DNA of 64,000 bases from Leuctra nigra (taxonomy: Eukaryota; Arthropoda; Insecta; Plecoptera; Leuctridae), in assembly GCA_934045905.1 (NCBI GenBank), contig OW203768.1:34005060-34069059 (forward strand), given 5' to 3'. Below are positions 9,569 to 18,695 of the stretch, piece after piece. Each line of letters begins with the position of its first letter. Within the stretch, counting starts at the first letter, position 1. The position numbers and the translations under genes were made by a program. The notes under the pieces were generated by a model, which had not been told where the DNA came from, did not search any database, and worked only from the letters and a program-made list of their open reading frames with translations.

Positions 9569-10188
9569 GTCGTCGCAACAGGCGCCGTCGGCGCCGACGT
9601 CGAAACGCCCGGTCCAGGGATCGGCGCCCGGGACTGGCTCTGCGATCTCTGTTCCCTGTTGTGAATGTACCTGCCATTCTCCACGCGTCCCGACGGCGCT
9701 ACGTCCTGGTACTGCGCCGCTCGTTTCCAGCAGGTGTCGTCGACATGCCCAAAGCCGCCGCAGAATGAACAGACACAGTCTCTGTTGACGCGGCAAAACC
9801 GTGCGGTGTGTCCTTGCTCTCCGCATCGGTAACAGACCTGTGGGCGCCGGTCGTCGTATCTCCTGTTGTTCTGCCGTGGGGCGCCCCGACGCCCTTGTTG
9901 ATTATTAGATGACGGCTGATTATTTGATGGCGTCTGTCCTGCCTTCAGCGTGGTGATCAGCTCGCCCATCACGGCGCACAGAGCGGTAATGGCAGGGATC
10001 TCATTTGATGTTGACGACGACGGAGGGTCACGAGCTGGTGACTGATTCCTTGGCGTCGCCCTCGACGTCGGACACCCAGATGCATAGTGTCCTGCTTGAC
10101 TGCACGAGCTGCAGGTGACCTGGCTGGCCATGACTCCGGGCTTAGGCAATGTAGTGAGGTGCGCGACGAGCAGCTCCTCCTCCATCAT
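9544..10188 (-). CDS. gag: Gag, C-terminal nucleocapsid part (N-terminus missing)
   Basis: The 214-residue frame contains three perfect CX2CX4HX4C zinc knuckles at about residues 26-39, 119-132 and 140-153, the mark of a retroelement nucleocapsid that binds genomic RNA. Low-complexity Ser/Pro/Gln/Asn linkers separate them, with an RG-rich basic patch before the second. No capsid-like region precedes the first knuckle: an in-frame stop lies about 40 bp upstream of the first ATG, and the next 0.7 kb has no gag-like frame. The gene therefore appears 5'-truncated, or its first part was lost by rearrangement; the ATG at 10188 is only the first Met of the open frame. It overlaps pol by about 280 bp and ends just after the frameshift site. 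Classical Drosophila errantivirus Gags lack such knuckles, as I recall. Confidence 0.8.
   Translation of the reverse strand: MMEEELLVAHLTTLPKPGVMASQVTCSSCSQAGHYASGCPTSRATPRNQSPARDPPSSSTSNEIPAITALCAVMGELITTLKAGQTPSNNQPSSNNQQGRRGAPRQNNRRYDDRRPQVCYRCGEQGHTARFCRVNRDCVCSFCGGFGHVDDTCWKRAAQYQDVAPSGRVENGRYIHNREQRSQSQSRAPIPGPGVSTSAPTAPVATTNFGSGSS
9562..9568 (-). promoter_or_regulatory. -1 ribosomal frameshift site (A AAT TTC) joining gag and pol
   Basis: The minus strand reads A AAT TTC in the gag frame, a canonical X XXY YYZ slippery heptamer, six codons before the gag stop at 9544. Slipping back by one enters the pol frame exactly (KFRERLVIDP). Two bases downstream, GAGCGGCTCG (9550-9559) can pair with CGAGCAGCTC (9520-9529) with one mismatch across a 20-base loop, a plausible stimulatory hairpin. 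The frame relation (gag to pol = -1) was checked from the coordinates. Confidence 0.8.
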
Positions 10189-10880
10189 CCGGACGCGCTC
10201 CTTGCTGCTCCCCGTGACTTCCCTAGGTCATGAAGATAGTCATCACACACTGATCGGTTATACTATAGTATTTATTACTTAATCAACTTACAATGTTCTG
10301 GTACAGACGGTCACTTCGAAGATGTGGACTGGTCACTCTCACTTCCTGATCTTGACTACCCTGATTCCAATGTCAAAAACTCTGGTCCAGCAACGCCATC
10401 CAAGTCTTAGCGCCCACCCCTCCTGCATAAGGGCTCATCTCATTGGTTAAGCCCTATGCAAGATTATCGATGATTGGCCTCTAAGATTTGTATGCAACTG
10501 ACATCTAACGTTATGCCGCCGTCCAGATGCATGCTAGTTTGACAATGTAATCCTCCCCGCTGAGTGTCCGGTGTAGAGAGACAATGTTCTTAGCGTGAAA
10601 AGGCATCTGCACCCGAATCAGGGTGCATTGATAAAAACTAATAAAGTACATTTTATGGGACGTTTCCCAGGAATCTGAAAAGCAACTGCAAGTAACTAAA
10701 TGTGTGATGTCACATAACTTTGTAAATCAATAAGAGCCAACTAAGGCTACACTGCATTCCATGAACGTATTGAACATGAACAATGTTATCTTGCAGCTGG
10801 TCAAGCTAAGAATATAAGAACTATTGAATTGAACATCGGCTACTCTTGATGAATAACGAAAGCCTAGTGGTTTCGTCACA
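10189..10880. other. Junction between truncated gag and viral island; possible LTR or leader remnant
   Basis: This is non-coding on both strands. Read on the minus strand it shows a TGTCAAACTAGC start near 10540, a taataaatac polyadenylation-like signal near 10265-10275 and a donor-like attgtaagttg near 10290, a layout reminiscent of an LTR followed by a leader. No second copy of this sequence is visible near the env end, and no primer-binding site of the TGG type is evident, so an LTR cannot be confirmed. The right end (10881) is the sharp edge of the inverted repeat. Confidence 0.3.
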
Positions 10881-11534
10881 TGTAGTCTTCGGCGGTGGAC
10901 CTTCGCGAATCCTCTGCAGAGAGCCCGCAAAACAAAGTGCATAGAGTCTGCTTTTACTTTCCAGAACTTCGACGCTTATCATGATACAGGGTTTGATTTT
11001 AAAAAGATGTTCAATTGTTGCTTGCTCGAGAAATATACTGTTTCCACCGTTGATTGGCTTGATGCCTACTACAGATTCACCATTTCTTAGCTCGGTTGTG
11101 AATAATACATTAGGGCCAATAGTTCTCGAAGCAAAACTTACTTTAAAAGGTTCGAAAACATTTACGTAGGCGACTGATAAATCACTGTAGAACTGGATCC
11201 ATTCTTGCGAAGAAAAGTATATTTTATCTTCGCATCTTGATGACAGAGTAACAACGGCCAAGAACGCCTTCAGAGGGTCCGCTCCCACGATGACACTTTG
11301 TGTTTTATTAAGAGTAAATAGTCTATTCATTACCGTTGAAATGTCTTCTTGTTTCACGTTCACCACACTTTCTTCAACATCACTCGGCCCATGTGATACT
11401 TCAGCACTCAGTTTAAACATATTGCTTGTTTGGATATTGGAATCAAACTGACTCTTTACAGCTCTTTCGAAAAGGTGCAGTAGAGGGAGACACCGGCGCC
11501 TGCATGCACTATACAAAAGAGGAGTAAGTTTCAT
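10821..11534 (-). pseudogene. Gene B, truncated left copy
   Basis: The first 218 residues are identical to the complete gene B at 16860-17753, but at the arm edge (10881) the sequence switches to unrelated DNA, giving about 19 junk residues before a stop at 10821. The lost part is the acidic segment and the C-terminal helical module seen in genes A and B. Its promoter region within the arm is the same as that of the intact copy, so it may still be transcribed. The protein is unknown. Its core motifs (MNRLF, GADPLKAF, FSSQEW, ATIEHLFKIKP) are shared with gene A. Confidence 0.75.
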
Positions 11535-12434
11535 TGTGAATGATTATGCACTTGATTACCCTTCAGTGATTTTCTTTAGACACCCCAAACTATTTCTCTT
11601 CTTAAACAATAGAAGCGAAGGTGCGCCATCCTAACCCTTAGAAAATCAGGTCAGACGACAGCGTGAGAAGTGGGTTATAGGATTCTACGTCACACGGAGG
11701 ACAGCGAATAGCAAAGCTCGAAATGGGAATAGGGGTGTATACATTTAAGGATATGTCCACTAGCCAGACGTTACAGAATATGCGCATAGGTCTTTGCGCA
11801 TCATTTGTCTTTGTATATTGGTCAGAAATGTAACAACAATCTGTTTTATATTGTCACCGTCAGAAATTAGCTGTGGCGAACGCTGTTTTAGCATCAAATT
11901 TATATATTCAGTTAAAATATTATGTGAATGTTCTCATTGCAGAATATAATATTGATGAGATTGTTGAAAACATTTAAATATTGATGTTATATATGATATA
12001 GGAAAAGGATAGGTGTACTCAATGACAAGGCAGATTCCCAGTTAACCAGTATAATTAAATTCAAATTGATACATTACATTCATGAAAATATATTGAGAGA
12101 GACATACATCTACAATTATTCACTCGAAACTTCTTCACACTGTGGCACTACTATTATTCAATTATCATCTATATATCATCTTTAATCAAATTCGACGTCG
12201 CTTTACCTATACTATACACTATATGGATTGTACTTAATCTTCAAATGTTCTGATCCGCTTTTGCGCAATTGATTCCATTTCATTATTGCTACATTTAAAT
12301 ATTACACATTCTTTATTTTCCACCATCCTTGTTGAGTAAGCATACCATCAATGTTCAATTCAAGCATGGCTATTCTGACTCCAATGGGAACTCCGATGTC
12401 TTTAAACCGGCTCTGCCATTTCTCTCTGACTGAG
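10881..12434. repeat. Left arm of 1,554 bp inverted repeat
   Basis: This is the reverse complement of 15960-17513. Paired positions keep a constant coordinate sum (28394) at every point I compared (gene starts, gene stops, intergenic DNA), so there are no net indels, and I saw no mismatches in the stretches read. Homology ends abruptly at both edges. The arm carries a truncated gene B, its upstream region, the 3' flank of gene A and the last part of gene A. Confidence 0.95.
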
Positions 12435-13003
12435 AGTTCCAGTAACGCATTGTCTTTATTCATTTCTCCAGGGCGATTAGGTTTCACAAGGAGTTCTTCC
12501 TCGTCGTCTCCTTCTTGTTTTACCATGGGTGGTTGGTTAGTAAGTTGAAAAGTGTTGAAAATATTTACAAACCACTGTTTATACATTTGACTGCAATTCC
12601 TCATTTCCTCAATACATAGGTTAATACTTGGAATTAATTTTACAAGATGTTCAACTGTAGAAACCGCTAGTAGCATCTCCTTACTGTACCTTGATTTGAC
12701 AGATACACAAGGACCATATGTAGCCTCAGATATGAAAATGGTGTGTGACGCACACACGCCACCCATATATAATTGTCTTAACCTATGATTTGCAACAGCG
12801 TCCCTTGCTTCAACTATTAAGGGATGTACAGATAACCATTCATCTGCAGAGAAACTCACTTTAAAGCCCTCTTGTGAACCTAGAATGATAACCGGTTGAA
12901 ACTCTTTTAAGGGATGCACACCTACAAGTATGTGCTTACTGCGAGAAGTACTTAGATAAAACAATCGGTTCATGATAGTTGGTACGTCATTCTGTTGAAC
13001 CAT
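12302..13003 (-). CDS. Gene A: unknown protein, paralogue of gene B
   Basis: The frame is open from 13051. A strong splice-acceptor-like sequence (gcttgttttag, AG at 13029-13030) lies inside it, so the Met at 13003 or an upstream exon is the likelier start. Aligned with gene B it shares TIMNRLF, VGVHPLKEF, FSADEW, a GP-V-S-K strand pair, STVEHLVKLIPSI, and the C-terminal module with VREKWQSRF, MLELNIDGML and QQGWWK. I do not recognise the family. Alternating strands around a conserved core would fit a small nucleic-acid-binding fold, but that is speculation. The last 43 residues lie inside the left arm and so occur again at 15966-16092. Context is a DNA-virus-like element with DNA polymerase B. 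Confidence 0.65.
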   Translation of the reverse strand: MVQQNDVPTIMNRLFYLSTSRSKHILVGVHPLKEFQPVIILGSQEGFKVSFSADEWLSVHPLIVEARDAVANHRLRQLYMGGVCASHTIFISEATYGPCVSVKSRYSKEMLLAVSTVEHLVKLIPSINLCIEEMRNCSQMYKQWFVNIFNTFQLTNQPPMVKQEGDDEEELLVKPNRPGEMNKDNALLELSVREKWQSRFKDIGVPIGVRIAMLELNIDGMLTQQGWWKIKNV

Positions 13004-13663
13004 CCTCGATTTGATTCTCCACGTTACTCTAAAACAAGCAAAAAGATACACTGTTTTATGTTAGAGCAATAATTGTGAATATACAAAGTTTTGCTCTGTT
13101 ATAGTGTGACATAGCTTATATCGTAGATACCTACATCGATTATGTTTTAGCGTTGAAACGTTGAAGGGTATGAAATAAATTATTACACAGCGTGCTGATC
13201 GTCTTCTTTCTTCCGATTCTTTTATTTATTAAAATGCTGTAATTAGCAATTAAATTAACCCACCGTCTTAACTTAAAATGTACGACAAATTTCCAAGTTT
13301 AGTTTGATTAAGACGAAACACTATGAAACATGCGCGTAAACGAATTGCTTATGTAGAGCACAAGAATATTCGCAGCCACCAGCACTGGTCCAAGAACGTT
13401 AGACGAATGACATGCGCAGCTTACAATTTCAGACGGTTCTTTAATTTATAGACATGATTGTGACGTGTTTTGACAAGATCTGACTAGTCAATTCATGCCC
13501 AAAGATGATAAAATTTAACATTGCAGTTGCTGTCAATTTTCTTTTTACTTCACAGCAATCACGAAAATGCAACAACTCATGAATATACCACACTGTTTCG
13601 GATACTTTCACTCTAGGACTTAAAATCACCTAGATCCCTGAATTCGGAAAATTAGCTGCAGTT

Positions 13664-13985
13664 ACACAATGTACAACACAATACACACAGTGTACAACGC
13701 AATGCACACCATGTACAACACAATGCACACCATATACAACACAATGCACACAATGTACAACACAATGCACACAATATACAACGCAATGCACACAATGTAC
13801 AACACAATGCACACAATGTACAACACAATACACACAATGTACAACACATTGCACACAATGTACAACACAATACACACAGTGTACAACGCAATGCACACAA
13901 TGTACATCACAGTGCACACGGTGTACATCACAATGCACACAGCGTACAACACAATACACACAGTGTACAACGCAATGCAAGCAGT
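13664..13985. repeat. 21 bp minisatellite (about 15 units)
   Basis: Tandem units of the type tacaacacaatgcacacaatg with scattered substitutions. Because the unit is 21 bp, several frames on both strands stay open: the plus strand gives repeated MYNTMHT, the minus strand gives Cys/Val-rich repeats. The plus-strand frame runs without a stop into the polymerase B block that follows. Confidence 0.95.
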
Positions 13986-13989
13986 GCAA

Positions 13990-14413
13990 TTACCTGCTAC
14001 CTTTACAAATATCAATCATATTTTAGTGAAAGATAGGAAGAAGAAACAACTTACTGAGGAGATGAAATTTAAGATTCATCTTGTTATATCTAAAGTAGAT
14101 CATATTATATTTAGAAATGCTGTTGTATGTAGAATTTGTAGTAAACCACTAAATGGAGATCGCGTCTGTGACCATGACCATATGTGTGTTAGTTTCAGAG
14201 AAGCAGCCCATAGCACATGCAATGTAAACTCTGTTCAAGCAAAACATATACCTGTTGTGTTTCATAATCTACGTGAGTACGATTCTCATTTGATTATGAA
14301 GGAAAACGGTATTTCAGTAATTCCAAATAACATGGAAAAGTATATCTCCTTCACTTTCGGTCGATTAAGATTCATTGATTCATTCCAGCTCATGAGCACA
14401 TCATTGGAATCAT
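13990..14413 (+). pseudogene. DNA polymerase B (Polinton/viral type), first block
   Basis: The frame shows a recognisable part of the organellar/viral DNA polymerase B family (DNA_pol_B_2, protein-primed type): a CRICSKPL...GDRVCDHDH segment, the FREAAHSTCN stretch, then IPVVFHNLREYDSH and MEKYISFTFGRLRFIDSFQLM, the usual order in Polinton, adintovirus and bidnavirus polymerases. It is open from the minisatellite to the transposon insertion at 14413. The N-terminal exonuclease start is not visible. The enzyme would replicate a linear protein-primed genome. This copy is dead because of the insertion and later stops. Confidence 0.85.
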
Positions 14414-15320
14414 AGTTGAGCGAGCGTAGCGAGCGTCACCACGGTACTCTTATGGCACTTTCTGTGTGTGTGTTTTTTTGTTTTTTTGCCTGCACTGCCC
14501 AGGTCAAACCGCACAACCAATCGATCTGAAATTTTGTACACATACTAACGTAATCTATGCGATCCCTGGGATCTTTTCTGAACGGGATCCTGTGATTGGT
14601 TCAAATTTTATAAAAATTATCTTTCGATTGGTTGGTTCGATCAATTTGAAATTTAGCAAAGTCATTGCAACCAACATTGTACCCAATCAAAAAAAAATTC
14701 AGCCAAATCCTCCAATTGGTTCAAATTTGAAACCATTTTTCCTGTGATTTTTGAAATTTAAACTGGAACCGATTGACCGACCAACTAAAAACTTCGCATG
14801 GTCATTGGTACCAACAATTAAGGTATTTTTTGACAATTTTCACTCTAATCTGTCGTTATTTTCAAAAGTTTTTGTCATTTTAGGGACATTTTGCATGTTG
14901 GCTGTCAAATTCACGGCGACTTCGAATCTACAGTTCAAGGCAAGGTAGTTAGAGCGAAAGTTTTAAACGATATGAAACTAATAATGACCGTTCAACCATG
15001 GTTCAACAGATTGATCTGATATTGTGTACACACACTACATATCATATCATATGGGTGGTCCCAGGTATATTTTTTGAACGAGATCCTGTGATTTTTGAAA
15101 ATTAACAAGGAACCGTTCAATCATATAGGTTTAATCGATCAACTTAAAACTTAGCAAGGATAAGCACCAATATTTTTGGAGATGTTGGAGATATTTATAC
15201 AAGTATGTGACGAAACTAAAGAATTATTGGCTTTTAATGACATTCGATAGACATAATTTCGGTTCGAGGTGTTGCGTGTATCCGTGCTCGCTCATCAACG
15301 CGTTACACAGAGCGTTTTCC
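14414..15320 (+). mobile_element. 0.9 kb non-autonomous transposon inserted in polymerase B (family H, copy 1)
   Basis: The block begins AGTTGAGCGAGCGTAGCG and ends with a small hairpin (AACGC...GCGTT) followed by TTTTCC, then TAGT. It matches 40135-40933 along its length. Polymerase B coding resumes in frame directly after it, and the flanks fit an insertion between two T residues with no target duplication. This, plus the 3' hairpin and lack of inverted repeats, is reminiscent of Helitron/Helentron elements, though a TC start and clean CTRR end are not consistent between copies. It has no coding capacity. Confidence 0.7.
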
Positions 15321-15950
15321 TAGTAAACAACCTTAGAAAGGACGTTTCAAGTAAATTCACTATGTTAAAAGAATGATTTGATTCTGATTCCCTCCCACCT
15401 CTGTTGCGTAAATGAGTATTTCCATATAGCTATGTCGATTCTGAGGGAAAGCTGATGGAAAGTTCTCTACCTCCTAAGTTTGCCTTCAGGAATGATCTCA
15501 CTGGAGATGAAATCTCCAATGACGATTACAACCATGCACATGAAGTGTGGAGGAAATTCGAAATATCAAGCATCGGTGAGTACCTACCAGGATCTATACA
15601 TCACCACTGGTATTCTCTTGCTTGTCGATGTATTTGAGAGTTTTCGTAGTCTGTGTCTGTAATTCTACTGCACCGACCCCCTGTCATACGTTCAAAGCTC
15701 CAGGATTAGCCTCGTAGAGTTTCTTGAAAATGACATATGCTCGTCTGGAGCTCATTACTGATCTCGATATGTATCTGATTGTCTTTCCAACCAACCAATT
15801 TAGTCTAAGCTCTCCAATCAGCACCGTTCATTATAGAAATATAGATTTTCTTGATTATTTTCTTAATTAATTTTCTTAAAACATGGAGAAACAGAATAAC
15901 TCTGTCTATGTTCCTAACTGAGTTCAATTCGATGGGTTATAGGTTTTGTA
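15321..15950 (+). pseudogene. DNA polymerase B, second block (decayed)
   Basis: This continues the polymerase directly after the transposon: a VNNL segment, a FPYSYVDS motif, SLPPKFAF, NDDYNHAHEVW, then LYITTGILLLVDVFESFR and LELITDLDMYL, all in the family's usual order. It carries in-frame stops (for example near 15375 and 15410), a frameshift near 15590 and more damage after 15650. A last weak match to the polymerase motif A region runs up to the right arm of the inverted repeat, so the arm edge cuts the gene. It is non-functional. Confidence 0.8.
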
Positions 15951-15965
15951 CTGCAATTACTCAGT

Positions 15966-16092
15966 CAGAGAGAAATGGCAGAGCCGGTTTAAAGACATCG
16001 GAGTTCCCATTGGAGTCAGAATAGCCATGCTTGAATTGAACATTGATGGTATGCTTACTCAACAAGGATGGTGGAAAATAAAGAATGTGTAA
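15966..16092 (+). pseudogene. Gene A C-terminal fragment in right arm
   Basis: About 42 codons (REKWQSRFKDIGVPIGVR onward to QQGWWKIKNV and a stop at 16090-16092) match the end of gene A on the other strand. The rest of the gene is absent because the arm begins here and joins polymerase B sequence. Confidence 0.85.
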
Positions 16093-16859
16093 TATTTAAA
16101 TGTAGCAATAATGAAATGGAATCAATTGCGCAAAAGCGGATCAGAACATTTGAAGATTAAGTACAATCCATATAGTGTATAGTATAGGTAAAGCGACGTC
16201 GAATTTGATTAAAGATGATATATAGATGATAATTGAATAATAGTAGTGCCACAGTGTGAAGAAGTTTCGAGTGAATAATTGTAGATGTATGTCTCTCTCA
16301 ATATATTTTCATGAATGTAATGTATCAATTTGAATTTAATTATACTGGTTAACTGGGAATCTGCCTTGTCATTGAGTACACCTATCCTTTTCCTATATCA
16401 TATATAACATCAATATTTAAATGTTTTCAACAATCTCATCAATATTATATTCTGCAATGAGAACATTCACATAATATTTTAACTGAATATATAAATTTGA
16501 TGCTAAAACAGCGTTCGCCACAGCTAATTTCTGACGGTGACAATATAAAACAGATTGTTGTTACATTTCTGACCAATATACAAAGACAAATGATGCGCAA
16601 AGACCTATGCGCATATTCTGTAACGTCTGGCTAGTGGACATATCCTTAAATGTATACACCCCTATTCCCATTTCGAGCTTTGCTATTCGCTGTCCTCCGT
16701 GTGACGTAGAATCCTATAACCCACTTCTCACGCTGTCGTCTGACCTGATTTTCTAAGGGTTAGGATGGCGCACCTTCGCTTCTATTGTTTAAGAAGAGAA
16801 ATAGTTTGGGGTGTCTAAAGAAAATCACTGAAGGGTAATCAAGTGCATAATCATTCACA
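16093..16859 (+). promoter_or_regulatory. Intergenic region upstream of gene B
   Basis: This 767 bp gap holds the 3' flank of gene A (16286-16400) and the upstream region of gene B. The last about 100 bp before the ATG include a gcgcacc...ttctattgtttaagaag block repeated in diverged form at 18096-18166, so it is a good candidate promoter or leader. A short inverted pair (tgcgca...tgcgca) lies at about 16593-16614. Confidence 0.5.
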
Positions 16860-17753
16860 ATGAAACTTACTCCTCTTTTGTATAGTGCATGCAGGCGCCG
16901 GTGTCTCCCTCTACTGCACCTTTTCGAAAGAGCTGTAAAGAGTCAGTTTGATTCCAATATCCAAACAAGCAATATGTTTAAACTGAGTGCTGAAGTATCA
17001 CATGGGCCGAGTGATGTTGAAGAAAGTGTGGTGAACGTGAAACAAGAAGACATTTCAACGGTAATGAATAGACTATTTACTCTTAATAAAACACAAAGTG
17101 TCATCGTGGGAGCGGACCCTCTGAAGGCGTTCTTGGCCGTTGTTACTCTGTCATCAAGATGCGAAGATAAAATATACTTTTCTTCGCAAGAATGGATCCA
17201 GTTCTACAGTGATTTATCAGTCGCCTACGTAAATGTTTTCGAACCTTTTAAAGTAAGTTTTGCTTCGAGAACTATTGGCCCTAATGTATTATTCACAACC
17301 GAGCTAAGAAATGGTGAATCTGTAGTAGGCATCAAGCCAATCAACGGTGGAAACAGTATATTTCTCGAGCAAGCAACAATTGAACATCTTTTTAAAATCA
17401 AACCCTGTATCATGATAAGCGTCGAAGTTCTGGAAAGTAAAAGCAGACTCTATGCACTTTGTTTTGCGGGCTCTCTGCAGAGGATTCGCGAAGGTCCACC
17501 GCCGAAGACTACACCTGAAGAGTACTGGGAAATGTTTCACGAAGAGCTGATTTCAGACAGTGACGATGATTCTTTCATTGACGATTATTCTTTTATTGAA
17601 AGTGTACCTCCAAAATCGTTTGCAAAAAAGTGGATCAACGCATTTGAAGATCAGGACATTCATTTTAGTGTACGTGAAGTGATGATGGAGTTGGATATAG
17701 ACAATATTTTAGAGCACCAAAGTGGCTGGTGGGATGCTTTTTCTAATAATTGA
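16860..17753 (+). CDS. Gene B: unknown protein of DNA-virus-like element, complete copy
   Basis: A 297-residue frame with no recognised family. Residues 1-70 are a basic, then low-complexity N-terminus. A core of about 70-215 shares motifs with gene A (ISTVMNRLF, VGADPLKAF, FSSQEW, ATIEHLFKIKP). An acidic stretch (SDSDDDSFIDD) lies near 235-248, and a C-terminal module of about 255-297 (KKWINAF, VREVMMELDIDNIL, SGWWDAF) corresponds to the gene A end (MLELNIDGML, QQGWWK). The gene is intact while the neighbouring polymerase is dead. Its 3' flank (17756-17875) resembles that of gene A, indicating that gene plus flanks were duplicated as a unit. Function unknown; DNA or RNA binding would be a guess. 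Confidence 0.75.
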   Translation: MKLTPLLYSACRRRCLPLLHLFERAVKSQFDSNIQTSNMFKLSAEVSHGPSDVEESVVNVKQEDISTVMNRLFTLNKTQSVIVGADPLKAFLAVVTLSSRCEDKIYFSSQEWIQFYSDLSVAYVNVFEPFKVSFASRTIGPNVLFTTELRNGESVVGIKPINGGNSIFLEQATIEHLFKIKPCIMISVEVLESKSRLYALCFAGSLQRIREGPPPKTTPEEYWEMFHEELISDSDDDSFIDDYSFIESVPPKSFAKKWINAFEDQDIHFSVREVMMELDIDNILEHQSGWWDAFSNN

Positions 17754-17755
17754 TT

Positions 17756-17875
17756 ATGTATGACTATGTATTTTCATGAATGTACTGTGTACTTTTTCAT
17801 TCAATATACTGGTTAATGGGAAATCTGTTTTGTTATTGAGTAAACCTTACCTCTTCCTTATAGTGTTAATAACGG
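17756..17875 (+). repeat. 3' flank of gene B, homologous to 3' flank of gene A
   Basis: Shared blocks with 16286-16400, in the same order: attttcatgaatgta, tatactggttaa, gggaaatctg (gggaatctg in the gene A copy), attgagtaaacct. This supports tandem duplication of gene plus flanks. Confidence 0.7.
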
Positions 17876-17934
17876 ATCGTTTTATTTTAATTGAAAAGAG
17901 ATAAGCGCTGGAAAATAAAAAAGGATAACCCTCA

Positions 17935-18060
17935 AGCTTCGCGAAAAGAGATTCGCCCTAGCAGGGGATCGAACCCTGGACCACTTTACACTTTTTAAAT
18001 TGGGAAATATGAGGTTAGTGATCTACACCAAGAGTACTCCTTTACTTTCACCTCGTTCAG
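17935..18060 (-). repeat. tRNA-like / SINE fragment
   Basis: On the minus strand there is a perfect T-arm, CAGGG-TTCGATC-CCCTG, which is also a perfect RNA polymerase III B box (GGTTCGATCCC). About 50 bases upstream is an A-box-like tggtgtagatc. An acceptor stem cannot be formed, so this is not an intact tRNA gene and more likely a SINE remnant. Confidence 0.5.
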
Positions 18061-18095
18061 TTGTTATTTCAAAGCACCTGTGTCTTTGGGCTGGG

Positions 18096-18166
18096 CAGCG
18101 CACCCTCGTTTCTATTGTTTAAGAAGGGAAGTCCGTTAAAGATTTGTCTAAAGAAAACCAATGAAG
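18096..18166 (+). promoter_or_regulatory. Third copy of gene-B-type upstream region, gene lost
   Basis: It matches 16765-16838 upstream of gene B: gcgcaccc, ttctattgtttaagaag, gtctaaagaaaa and atgaag occur in the same order with point differences. No gene follows; tandem repeats begin about 230 bp later. Confidence 0.65.
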
Positions 18167-18394
18167 CGCACTATATACGTACTCAGGTGTACGCATTAAC
18201 AAAAGAGCTTAACCCTTGTTCCTATTGATGGTCACTCAATGTCAAGTGTTGTTGTTGTTGGATACAAAAGGACCACACCCTTGCACTACCTGGTCACGAT
18301 GACGTAGTACTACACCTGCGTTTTCAAGTTAAGACTAGTGAGTTACTGATTCCAAGATGACACAGCAATGCGCGCGCCTCTGAAGACCACGATT

Positions 18395-18695
18395 AATATG
18401 CACTTGATTGATTGTACTTTTTGATTGATTGAATTTAACATGCGCTATTTTGATTGATTAGATTGATTATGCGCTTTTTGATTGGATGCGCTTTTTGATT
18501 GATTGAATGCACTTTTTAATTGATTGAATTTAATATGCACTTTTTGATTGATTAGATGCACTTTTTTATTGATTGGATTTAATATGCGCTTTTGATTGAT
18601 TAGATGCACTTTGTGATTGATTGGATTTAATATGCGCTTTTTGATTGATTAGATGCACTTTTTTGATTGATTGAGATTAATTATGCAAATTTGTT
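18395..18695. repeat. TTGATTGATT-rich tandem repeat
   Basis: Irregular repeats built from gattgatt joined by gaatttaatatgcgcttt or agatgcactttt, giving a roughly 35-50 bp higher unit. No coding capacity. Confidence 0.85.

Larger units (their letters stand above)
12435..15959. other. Spacer between the inverted-repeat arms
   Basis: This 3,525 bp spacer contains the 5' part of gene A, about 600 bp of AT-rich DNA with no recognisable gene (13052-13660), a 21 bp minisatellite, two blocks of decayed DNA polymerase B and a transposon inserted between them. Confidence 0.85.
15960..17513. repeat. Right arm of 1,554 bp inverted repeat
   Basis: Partner of 10881-12434 in inverted orientation. It contains the C-terminal part of gene A, the intergenic region and the first 218 codons of gene B. 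Unlike the left arm, gene B continues beyond the arm edge to its natural end. Confidence 0.95.

Noticed and set aside
10215..10540. 5' LTR of the retroelement
   Set aside because: There are suggestive signals but no matching second copy and no primer-binding site; kept only as a low-confidence remark.
13630..14015. Cys/Val- and Ile/Val-rich minus-strand frames
   Set aside because: They are translations of the 21 bp minisatellite in other frames.
10881..17513. Terminal inverted repeats of an intact Polinton or bidnavirus
   Set aside because: The arms cut through genes at their edges and face inward with gene ends, so they reflect rearrangement rather than genome termini.
17935..18060. Functional tRNA gene
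   Set aside because: The T-arm is perfect but no acceptor stem or proper anticodon arm can be formed.
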